14,430 bases of DNA from Actinomycetota bacterium (GTDB lineage Bacteria > Actinomycetota > Acidimicrobiia > Acidimicrobiales > Ilumatobacteraceae), in the NCBI GenBank assembly GCA_010024485.1, contig RGGX01000016.1, positions 1-14,430 on the forward strand, written 5' to 3'. The translations under genes were made by a program, and so were the position numbers. A model generated the notes under the pieces. That model worked only from the letters and a program-made list of their open reading frames with translations. It searched no databases and was not told the DNA's origin. Of this stretch, positions 1 to 8,492 are shown one piece after another; within the stretch, counting starts at the first letter, position 1; each line of letters begins with the position of its first letter.

Positions 1-2766
<2,766 letters not shown>

Positions 2767-2769
2767 GGG

Positions 2770-3636
2770 TCAGGCCTCGTACTCGTGCTCGGGGCCCGGG
2801 TAGCGCCCCTGCTCCACGTCCTCGCGGAAGCTGACAACCGCCTCATGGAGCGTGCCCGCGAGGTCCGCGTAGCGCTTGACGAACCGCGGGATCCGACCCG
2901 AGGTCAGACCCGCCCAATCGGTCCACACCATGAGTTGACCATCGCATTCGGGGCCGGCGCCGACGCTGATCGTCGGGATCGAGAGCGCGGCGGTCACCTC
3001 GGCGGCGACGCTGGACGGGACCATCTCGAGCACGACCGCGAAGGCACCGGCCTCCTCGACGGCCCGCGCATCGGCGAGGAGGTCGGCGGCGGCCTCACCG
3101 CGACCCTGGATGAGGTGCCCACCGAGCCCGTGCTCGCTCTGGGGTGTGAAGCCGACGTGGCCCATCACCGGGATCCCCGAGGTCACGATGCGGCGGATCT
3201 GCTCGGCGCTGCGACGGCCGCCCTCCAGTTTGACCGCGTGGGCCGAGGTCTCCTTCATGAACCGCATCGCGGTGCGGAGCGCCTCCTCCGGCCCGTTCTC
3301 GTAGGAGCCGAACGGTAGATCGGCCACCACCAGCGCCCGGCGTGCCGCTCGGGCCACGGCCCTCGTCAGCGGGATGAGCTCGTCGACCGTGACCGGGAGG
3401 GTGGTGTCGTAGCCGAAGACGATGTTGCCGGCCGAGTCTCCGACCAGCAGGAAGTCGATCCCCGCGCCGTCGAAGATCCCGGCGGTCAGGAAGTCGTAGC
3501 TCGTCAGACCAGTGATCCGGATGCCCTGCTCCTTCGCGCGGGCGAAGTGTCGGACCCGGACTCGTTTCTGGCCGTCGTCGGCCGTCCCGCCACCGCCATA
3601 GGCGGCGATCTCCCCCATGGCCTCCTCGCCGGTCAT
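2770..3636 (-). CDS. panB: 3-methyl-2-oxobutanoate hydroxymethyltransferase
   Basis: First committed enzyme of pantothenate (coenzyme A) synthesis. It transfers a hydroxymethyl group from 5,10-methylene-tetrahydrofolate to alpha-ketoisovalerate, giving ketopantoate. The 288 residues match PanB along the whole TIM barrel: VGDS with metal ligand Asp67, ADLPF with Asp106, VKLEGG with Lys136 and Glu138, GHVGFTPQS (159-167), QGRG (177-180) and VVLEMVP with the catalytic Glu204. These correspond to E. coli Asp45, Asp84, Lys112, Glu114 and Glu181. The ATG at 3636 is chosen because a TAGCGT -10 box stands six bases before it; no Shine-Dalgarno sequence is present. An in-frame ATG at 3618 is the alternative, but the AGGAGG before it is only two bases away. 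The first ~25 residues are Gly-rich and poorly conserved. No other pantothenate gene is adjacent. Confidence 0.96.
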   Translation of the reverse strand: MTGEEAMGEIAAYGGGGTADDGQKRVRVRHFARAKEQGIRITGLTSYDFLTAGIFDGAGIDFLLVGDSAGNIVFGYDTTLPVTVDELIPLTRAVARAARRALVVADLPFGSYENGPEEALRTAMRFMKETSAHAVKLEGGRRSAEQIRRIVTSGIPVMGHVGFTPQSEHGLGGHLIQGRGEAAADLLADARAVEEAGAFAVVLEMVPSSVAAEVTAALSIPTISVGAGPECDGQLMVWTDWAGLTSGRIPRFVKRYADLAGTLHEAVVSFREDVEQGRYPGPEHEYEA

Positions 3637-3642
3637 GGGTAC

Positions 3643-3648
3643 ACGCTA
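3643..3648 (-). promoter_or_regulatory. -10 box of a probable leaderless panB promoter
   Basis: On the minus strand TAGCGT is followed by six bases (GTACCC) and the panB ATG. This fits the actinobacterial TANNNT -10 element with transcription starting at or next to the start codon. I see no good -35 at 16-18 bases upstream. The same hexamer with the same spacing precedes obg. Confidence 0.55.
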
Positions 3649-3707
3649 TTGGGAGGTGACCGGTTCGGCGACGGGACGCCGGCGGCGTTCACGTTCGCAC
3701 GAGGTCC

Positions 3708-3736
3708 TTGCAACGCGCCACGGACCCGAGCAAAAT
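3708..3736 (+). promoter_or_regulatory. Candidate promoter of the YeeE/YedE operon
   Basis: TTGCAA (3708-3713) and CAAAAT (3731-3736) each match four of six consensus bases and are 17 bases apart, the ideal spacing. The ATG at 3745 follows the -10 by eight bases, so the transcript would be leaderless or nearly so. There is no Shine-Dalgarno sequence before this ATG. The elements lie in the 108-base gap between the divergent panB and transporter starts. Confidence 0.4.
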
Positions 3737-3744
3737 GTCCGTAC

Positions 3745-4221
3745 ATGAACATCCTGCCCGATCAACTCCCGTTCTGGATCGCCGGTCCACTCCTCGGGCT
3801 GCTCGTCGTCGGCCTCTTCGTGGTCGCCAACCAGCCGCTCGGGGCATCCGGCGCCTACATGCAGACCATGAAGGCCGTCCGCCGCGACACCGACACCGTC
3901 GGTTGGAGGGTTTGGTACTTCGGCGGCATCTTCGTCGGCGGCGCCCTCGCCACGATCCTCGGCCCCGGTATCGAGATTCGCCGCGGCTACGACTCGATGA
4001 CCGCGGCCGGATGGTCGCCGACCTTCATCGCCCTCGTGGTGCTCGCCGGGGCGATCGTCATGGGCTACGGAGCTCGGATGGCCGGTGGATGCACCTCCGG
4101 ACACGGCATCTGCGGCACCGCCCAGCGCTCCCCCGCCTCATGGGCCACCACCGCGACGTTCATGGCAACGGCGGTGGCCGTCACCGGCGTGCTCACCCTC
4201 CTCACCGGAGGAGATCTCTGA
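3745..4221 (+). CDS. YeeE/YedE (TsuA-type) sulfur transporter, N-terminal half protein
   Basis: Inner-membrane protein of 158 residues with four predicted helices (about 10-30, 56-74, 93-111, 133-153). Its GARMAGGCTSGHGICG segment (109-124, with Cys116 and Cys123) is the hallmark of the YeeE/YedE sulfur-transport family. In that family TsuA of Spirochaeta imports thiosulfate, with cysteines lining the path. Full-length members have about twice this length and contain two such halves; here the second half is the next gene, joined by TGATG. The pair therefore probably forms one heteromeric channel. The ATG at 3745 is preferred because upstream in-frame codons give non-membrane, composition-driven sequence and a promoter ends just before it. 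The substrate (thiosulfate, sulfide-like or other sulfur species) is inferred from the family only. No sulfurtransferase, rhodanese or persulfide dioxygenase gene is next to it. Confidence 0.9.
   Translation: MNILPDQLPFWIAGPLLGLLVVGLFVVANQPLGASGAYMQTMKAVRRDTDTVGWRVWYFGGIFVGGALATILGPGIEIRRGYDSMTAAGWSPTFIALVVLAGAIVMGYGARMAGGCTSGHGICGTAQRSPASWATTATFMATAVAVTGVLTLLTGGDL
4207..4213 (+). promoter_or_regulatory. Strong ribosome binding site of the second YeeE/YedE gene
   Basis: GGAGGAG lies seven bases before the ATG at 4221, inside the last codons of the upstream gene. It fixes the start and shows that the downstream half is translated from its own site on a shared mRNA. Confidence 0.85.
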
Positions 4222-4700
4222 TGCGCAACCCGATGAACCTCGTCGGCGGCCTCTTCGGGGCCGGATTCGGCTTCGTGCTCGCCGCCGCCCGCCTGCACGA
4301 GTACGACACCATCCACGAGACCCTCAAACTGGAGAGCCCCTACGTCTTCGGGCTGATGGGACTCGCCATCGGGATCTCGCTCCCCCTGCTGTGGATCCTC
4401 GAGCGCCGTCAGGTCGCGACGGTCTACGGCGGTCGTCTCGCGCTGTCCCGTTCGAAGATCGAACGCCATCACATCGTGGGCGGCGTCCTCTTCGGCGCCG
4501 GTTGGTCCATCGCCGGGACCTGCCCCGCACCAGCGCTCGCCATGTTGTCCTCCGGCGCCACCTACGGTGCTGTCGCCGTCGTCGGGCTGTTCGTCGGCCT
4601 GTGGCTCCGCGACCGTCAGGTCGCGGCTGGCACCGGTGGTGCATCCATCGGCGACGGAGAGCATCGCGATCTCCAGACGACGCCAGCCGGCTCGGCCTGA
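4221..4700 (+). CDS. YeeE/YedE (DUF6691-like) sulfur transporter, C-terminal half protein
   Basis: Membrane protein of 159 residues that supplies the second half of a split YeeE/YedE transporter. It has four predicted helices (about 5-23, 40-60, 84-108, 113-130). The family motif GAGWSIAGTCPAPAL (92-106) contains Cys101, the equivalent of the functional cysteine in the C-terminal repeat of TsuA-like proteins. The start ATG overlaps the stop of the upstream gene by one base (TGATG) and has a strong GGAGGAG at seven bases, so the two halves are almost certainly co-expressed. The last ~30 residues (from 130) are polar, Gly- and Asp-rich and probably form a cytoplasmic tail. The gene converges on the oxidoreductase gene, with 19 bases between stops. 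The assignment to the family is firm; the DUF number and substrate are less certain. Confidence 0.88.
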   Translation: MRNPMNLVGGLFGAGFGFVLAAARLHEYDTIHETLKLESPYVFGLMGLAIGISLPLLWILERRQVATVYGGRLALSRSKIERHHIVGGVLFGAGWSIAGTCPAPALAMLSSGATYGAVAVVGLFVGLWLRDRQVAAGTGGASIGDGEHRDLQTTPAGSA

Positions 4701-4719
4701 CCCGGTCGCCAACCCCAGC

Positions 4720-5742
4720 TCAGCCCCGGTAGAGCGCCGGGACCGAGAGGGTCGGGAGTTCCACTCGACCGCCTGACGCCTCGGCCTCGACGAGCGCAGA
4801 CGCCACCAGGTTCGCCATGTAGCCGTCCCATGCCGACGGTCCGGTCACCCCTCCACCGCAAGCCGCCTGGACCCACGCTGACACCTCGGTGAGGTACGCG
4901 GCGGAGAAGTGATCCGGCCAGTTGGCCGACACCGCGCTCACCATGGCCCCCGACGTCCACATCTCGACCGCCGACCCCTCGGCGCTTCGAGCGGTCGCCT
5001 CCGAGCCGACGATCTCAGCAACGACCCGGTAGCCGTAGGACGAGGCGACGTTCACGTCCAGCAGTGCCACCGCGCCTCCGGCCATCTCCAACCGAGCGGT
5101 CACGAAGCGGACGGCCCCCTCATCGACACCCTCGGCGCCGTCGCCGAAGGGCACAGAGACCGCCGACACGGCGATCACCTCCGAACCGACGAGGAACCGC
5201 GCCGAGTGAATGTCGTGGATCATCGACTGGGTGATCACCCGCTCGGCGGACACCCCCGGAGCCCACGGCGCCGGATTGATGTGCGTGGATCGGACCGCGA
5301 CGACCTCCCCGAGCGCCCCCGAGTCACGAAGGGTGACGAGCGAGGCATGCCCCTCGTCGAACTCGCGCATGAAACCCACCTGCACCAGACGCCGTCCTCC
5401 GGCCGACTCGGCCTCCACGACAGCACGCGCGTCGTCCGCGGTGGTCGCAAGCGGCTTCTCGCACAGACAGGGCTTGTTCGCGTGCACCGACGCGATCGCG
5501 TACTCGGCATGGGACTGGTCGGGGGACGCGATGATGACCGCCTGCACCTCGGGATCGGAGATCACGTCGAGCGGATCGGACACCTCGGCCGCACCGACAC
5601 TCTCAGCCACCCTCCGTCGACGATCGCCGTCGGGGTCACTGACCGCGACCACCCTCGCCGACCCGATCCGCTCCGCGATGAGATGGGCATGGACCTCCCC
5701 CATCATCCCAGCGCCGATCACCCCGACCCCCAGCTGACTCAT
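4720..5742 (-). CDS. Gfo/Idh/MocA family NAD(P)-dependent oxidoreductase
   Basis: Predicted cytosolic dehydrogenase of 340 residues. The N-terminal Rossmann fold has GAGMMG (10-15) and ends with the family signature EKPL (95-98), where Lys96 is the expected catalytic lysine. The C-terminal alpha/beta domain includes HDIH (176-179). In myo-inositol dehydrogenase the catalytic pair is Asp172/His176 in a D-x-x-x-H pattern; here His176 is kept but the Asp position reads Gln172 (ITQSMIHDIH), so inositol dehydrogenase activity should not be assumed. The ATG overlaps the stop of the methyltransferase gene (ATGA, 5739-5742) and no clear Shine-Dalgarno sequence is seen, so translation is probably coupled. 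The substrate is probably a sugar, polyol or related hydroxy compound, unknown from sequence. Confidence 0.88.
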   Translation of the reverse strand: MSQLGVGVIGAGMMGEVHAHLIAERIGSARVVAVSDPDGDRRRRVAESVGAAEVSDPLDVISDPEVQAVIIASPDQSHAEYAIASVHANKPCLCEKPLATTADDARAVVEAESAGGRRLVQVGFMREFDEGHASLVTLRDSGALGEVVAVRSTHINPAPWAPGVSAERVITQSMIHDIHSARFLVGSEVIAVSAVSVPFGDGAEGVDEGAVRFVTARLEMAGGAVALLDVNVASSYGYRVVAEIVGSEATARSAEGSAVEMWTSGAMVSAVSANWPDHFSAAYLTEVSAWVQAACGGGVTGPSAWDGYMANLVASALVEAEASGGRVELPTLSVPALYRG

Positions 5743-6341
5743 GCGCGAGCCACCACCACCGTGTCGAGGGCGGTCGCCTGCGACCCGTCCACCGCCGTGA
5801 CCCGCCGTTCGGCCACCTCGGCGCGCTCCACCGTCAACCCGGCCGGCTCGATCGCCTCGAGCACCCCGGGCACGGTGGTCAGCACCTCCGGCACCTGCGG
5901 CCCACCGGTGCCCCGGTCGAGGTTCTCGACATCGTGGCCGACGACCACGAGTCGCCCTCCGGGGGCCACCGCGCGAGCCGCGCGCTCGAGGATCGCCGGC
6001 AACTCCCGCGCGCCGAGGTGCAGATACACGACGAGCACCAACGAGTGGCCGGCGACCCCGGGGTCGAAACCGGTGAGGTCAGCCACCTCGGTGCGGATGC
6101 TGACTCCTCGCTCCTGCGCCATGCGACGCGCCTTGTCCAGTCCGACCGACGAGAAGTCCACCGCGGTCACATCCCACCCCCGCTCAGCGAGCCAGACCGC
6201 GTTGCGGCCCTCACCCGCGGCAAGGTCGAGGGCGCTGCCGGGCTCGAGCCCCGCGCAGATCTCCTCGATGAACACATTGGGCCCTGCCGACCAGACCAGG
6301 TCGGTGCCCGCGTATCGCTCATCCCATCCGGCGGCGTCCAT
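5739..6341 (-). CDS. Class I SAM-dependent methyltransferase (TehB-like)
   Basis: Small soluble methyltransferase of 200 residues. Close to the start is WDERYAGTDLVWSAGPN, a stretch seen in TehB/UbiE-like proteins. Motif I is ALDLAAGEGRN (from residue 37), the SAM-binding glycine loop, followed by VTAVDFS with the ribose-binding acidic residue. A post-motif region ARAVAPGGRLVVVGHD follows. The ATG at 6341 is chosen because AGGGGG lies four bases upstream and because conserved sequence begins a few residues later. A GTG at 6386 would add 15 residues without family similarity. The gene is followed by the oxidoreductase with an ATGA overlap, so the two products probably act on the same pathway. 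The substrate is unknown; relatives modify thiols, oxyanions, quinones or small metabolites. Confidence 0.88.
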   Translation of the reverse strand: MDAAGWDERYAGTDLVWSAGPNVFIEEICAGLEPGSALDLAAGEGRNAVWLAERGWDVTAVDFSSVGLDKARRMAQERGVSIRTEVADLTGFDPGVAGHSLVLVVYLHLGARELPAILERAARAVAPGGRLVVVGHDVENLDRGTGGPQVPEVLTTVPGVLEAIEPAGLTVERAEVAERRVTAVDGSQATALDTVVVARA

Positions 6342-6345
6342 ATGT

Positions 6346-6351
6346 CCCCCT
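6346..6351 (-). promoter_or_regulatory. Ribosome binding site deciding the methyltransferase start
   Basis: Minus-strand AGGGGG is four bases (ACAT) before the ATG at 6341. The upstream GTG at 6386 has no comparable site, so the shorter protein is favoured. Confidence 0.6.
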
Positions 6352-6388
6352 GGATCGTTCCCCTCGCAGGTCGTTCCTGCGCTCACCG

Positions 6389-6394
6389 ACCGTA
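6389..6394 (-). promoter_or_regulatory. Candidate -10 box for the methyltransferase-oxidoreductase pair
   Basis: Minus-strand TACGGT fits TANNNT. A start about seven bases downstream would give a leader of about 40 bases that contains the AGGGGG site. It lies in the 78-base gap after the MFS gene, which otherwise shows nothing. No good -35 is visible. Confidence 0.3.
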
Positions 6395-6419
6395 GTGGTA
6401 CACCTCACCGACGCAGTGA

Positions 6420-7652
6420 TCAGGCGTGGCCGGTCACGGCCGACACCGGGTCCGGGGGGTCGTTGGCTCCTTCGGGACCCCGTCGTGAGCGCCACTCGGG
6501 GCCGGCCAGCACCAGCGCGGTCACGACGAGGGTCACCATGAGCACCGAGCAGACCCAGTAGGCGACGAGTCGCCCGTGGAACTCATACAGCCAGCCGGCG
6601 AGCACGGCGACCAGACCGGCGACCAGCGTCTGGAATCCGCCGAGCAGTCCCTGGGCGCTCGCGTGGCGCGAGTCCGGGGTGACCATGCCGACGGCGACCC
6701 CGGTGCTCGACACCGTCAGGCCGTCGTTGATGGCGTGCACGAGAACGATCGCGAAGATGAACCCCGCCGAGGGCACCACCCCGTAGAGCGCCATGAACAG
6801 CGCACCGACGCCGAGGCCGAGCGGGCCCAGCCGGAACGGCCCGATGCGTTGAGCCAGCCGCCCCCCGAACTCCCCGAGGAAGATGAGCGGCAGGGCGAAC
6901 ATCGTGATGCCGAGGTTCGCCAGCCACTCGCTCGCCCCGAGATCGTCGAGCACCACGGCCCACAGGGCGTCGAAGGTTCCGATCATCATGAAGAGGGCGC
7001 CTCCCATGCACATCGCTCCGAGCAGCGGCCGGATCGACAGGAGGTCGAATGCCAGACGTGACTCCCGGCCGCTCGGCACCGACTCATCGACCCGCACCCG
7101 GACCACCAGTGGGAGGCAGGCGAGGCTCGCCACCGAGATCGCGATGAAGGGGGCCTCGATCCCGAATGGCCCGACGAGCAACGCCGACACGGCGGGGCCG
7201 GCCGCGAACCCCGCCACATCCGCGGCGAGGAGCAGTCCCAGGTTGTCGCCGAGGCGTTTCGGATCACCGAGGATCACGATCCTCCGGATCGCCGGCATCG
7301 TCATGCCGAGACCTATCCCGGAGATGAAGCGGCCGAGGAGGAGCACCGAGAGGGTCGAGCCGAAACCGAGCAGGAGGAGACCGACGATGTTGACGACGAG
7401 GCCGAGGAAGACGAGGTGTCTCGCGTGGCCGCGGTCCGCGATCGGGGCGAGGAGGATCTGGCTGAGGAACGCCGAACCGAAGCCGATCCCGACGATCAGC
7501 CCGAGGCGGCTCTCGCTGATGCCGTACTCGAGGCGGAAGTCGTCGAGGACGGTGAACATGACGCCGTAACCCGAGGCCATGATCGCGGTGAGCAGACCGA
7601 AGGTCAGCACCCGAGCACGGGTCATCGCAGGCGTCGCGGTCGTATCGGTCAC
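6420..7652 (-). CDS. Major facilitator superfamily transporter
   Basis: Integral membrane protein of 410 residues with about twelve hydrophobic helices in two groups of six, separated by a charged loop (about 203-222, RVRVDESVPSGRESRLAF). The loop between helices 2 and 3 has LAPIADRGHARHLV, a form of the MFS signature D-R-G-x-R/K. Helix 4 has GRFISGIGLGMTMPAIRR, typical of drug/metabolite efflux members. The GTG start at 7652 is supported by a TAGTCT box six bases before it; an ATG at 7625 is the alternative. The C-terminus is hydrophilic. The gene begins 28 bases after the pentein hydrolase gene on the same strand and could be co-transcribed with it as well as from its own promoter. The substrate cannot be inferred. 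Confidence 0.92.
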   Translation of the reverse strand: MTDTTATPAMTRARVLTFGLLTAIMASGYGVMFTVLDDFRLEYGISESRLGLIVGIGFGSAFLSQILLAPIADRGHARHLVFLGLVVNIVGLLLLGFGSTLSVLLLGRFISGIGLGMTMPAIRRIVILGDPKRLGDNLGLLLAADVAGFAAGPAVSALLVGPFGIEAPFIAISVASLACLPLVVRVRVDESVPSGRESRLAFDLLSIRPLLGAMCMGGALFMMIGTFDALWAVVLDDLGASEWLANLGITMFALPLIFLGEFGGRLAQRIGPFRLGPLGLGVGALFMALYGVVPSAGFIFAIVLVHAINDGLTVSSTGVAVGMVTPDSRHASAQGLLGGFQTLVAGLVAVLAGWLYEFHGRLVAYWVCSVLMVTLVVTALVLAGPEWRSRRGPEGANDPPDPVSAVTGHA

Positions 7653-7658
7653 CGTCGG

Positions 7659-7664
7659 AGACTA
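7659..7664 (-). promoter_or_regulatory. -10 box of a probable leaderless MFS promoter
   Basis: Minus-strand TAGTCT is followed by six bases (CCGACG) and the GTG at 7652. A TTGACC (7679-7684) overlapping the upstream stop codon is a good -35 match, but only 14 bases separate the two, shorter than usual. No Shine-Dalgarno sequence precedes the GTG. Confidence 0.5.
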
Positions 7665-7680
7665 ACGACGACCGGCTGGG

Positions 7681-8457
7681 TCAACGGACTCGGATACTGA
7701 GACAGGTCACGCAGCCCTCAAGCTTGATGAACTCCGAGATGCCGACCTCGATGACCTCGAGACCCCGCTCACGGAGCAGCTCCGAGGTGCGCGGTGCCGA
7801 GTCGGCCATGAGCACCGTCGTCTCGTCCATCACCACCACATGGGAGCCGTCCTCCTCCGGTACCGGCAGGAAGGGGTCAAAGGCCTCCGGGTCGTCGACC
7901 ACCGGCAGGTATCCGATGACCGTGCCGTCCGGCAGGGCGGTGACCGCCGACTTGAGATGCAAGACCTTGGTGACCGGAACGCCGATCACCTCCCAGCCGC
8001 GCGGCCCGAGGAGCATCCGGAGCGATGCCACCCCGGTCTCATCGGTGCGGCCACCGATCCCGACGTAGACCCGCCTCCCGATCTTGAGCACATCTCCCCC
8101 GTCGAGGCAGCCCTCGGGGAGTTCCACGACCTCGACATCGGGGAGCCCGCGCAAGGTCTCTGCCGCCCCCTCCACCTCGGGACGACGACTCGACGCGCCC
8201 GGTCGGGTGACGACGGCGAGCCGGTCGAACATGACCGCGGTGTCCTCGATGAACACCGCGTCGGGGCACTGGTCAGCGGGCGCGACCTCGACGATCTCCC
8301 AGTTCCTCGAGCGAAGCGCGCCCACATAGGCCGACCATTGCGTCTCGGCGAGGTCGAGATCGATGTCGGAGCGCTCGAGGTGGGTGACGATGCCCTCGGC
8401 CAGGCGCGGGCCCGGGCGACGCACCAGAGCCACGGTCGGTCGGCCCGATGACTGCAC
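7681..8457 (-). CDS. Dimethylarginine dimethylaminohydrolase-like pentein enzyme
   Basis: Soluble amidinohydrolase of 258 residues, the usual length of bacterial DDAH (about 255). DDAH converts asymmetric (mono)methylarginines to citrulline and an amine through a covalent cysteine intermediate. Visible elements are PDAVFIEDTAV (65-75), an acidic substrate-binding segment; LDGGDVL (118-124), the pentein acidic/glycine motif; LHLKSAV with the likely catalytic His167; and the C-terminal EGCVTCLSIRVR with the likely nucleophile Cys252. The start is GTG at 8457, opposite and overlapping an in-frame ATG of the divergent murJ reading frame. An AATACT box seven bases upstream suggests a leaderless mRNA. 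The MFS gene follows after 28 bases. No arginine or citrulline gene is near, so the true substrate could be methylarginine, arginine or a related guanidine compound. Confidence 0.88.
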   Translation of the reverse strand: MQSSGRPTVALVRRPGPRLAEGIVTHLERSDIDLDLAETQWSAYVGALRSRNWEIVEVAPADQCPDAVFIEDTAVMFDRLAVVTRPGASSRRPEVEGAAETLRGLPDVEVVELPEGCLDGGDVLKIGRRVYVGIGGRTDETGVASLRMLLGPRGWEVIGVPVTKVLHLKSAVTALPDGTVIGYLPVVDDPEAFDPFLPVPEEDGSHVVVMDETTVLMADSAPRTSELLRERGLEVIEVGISEFIKLEGCVTCLSIRVR

Positions 8458-8464
8458 GGGCTCG

Positions 8465-8470
8465 AGTATT
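8465..8470 (-). promoter_or_regulatory. Weak -10 candidate for the pentein hydrolase gene
   Basis: Minus-strand AATACT matches TATAAT at four positions and is followed by seven bases and the GTG at 8457. It lacks the first T of the TANNNT pattern seen at neighbouring genes. It is back to back with the murJ box within 35 bases. Confidence 0.3.
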
Positions 8471-8479
8471 GCCGATCGG

Positions 8480-8485
8480 TAGTGT
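8480..8485 (+). promoter_or_regulatory. -10 box of a probable leaderless murJ promoter
   Basis: TAGTGT is followed by seven bases and GTG at 8493, the codon I take as the murJ start. The same hexamer stands six bases before the dgt GTG. No consensus -35 is visible at the usual distance. Confidence 0.5.
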
Positions 8486-8492
8486 CGCGGTC

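Noticed and set aside
3547..4221. Longer version of the first YeeE/YedE protein starting inside panB
   Set aside because: The added 66 residues are antisense to panB and non-membrane; conserved sequence begins after the ATG at 3745.
4701..4730. CCCCAGCTCAGCCCC near the 4700/4720 junction as a terminator
   Set aside because: It is nearly a mirror repeat, not an inverted repeat, so it cannot form a stable hairpin, and no U-tract follows.
4909..6561. 550-residue plus-strand open frame across the oxidoreductase and methyltransferase genes
   Set aside because: Rich in R, P, S, T and H, with no motif; both genes beneath it on the minus strand have clear family motifs.
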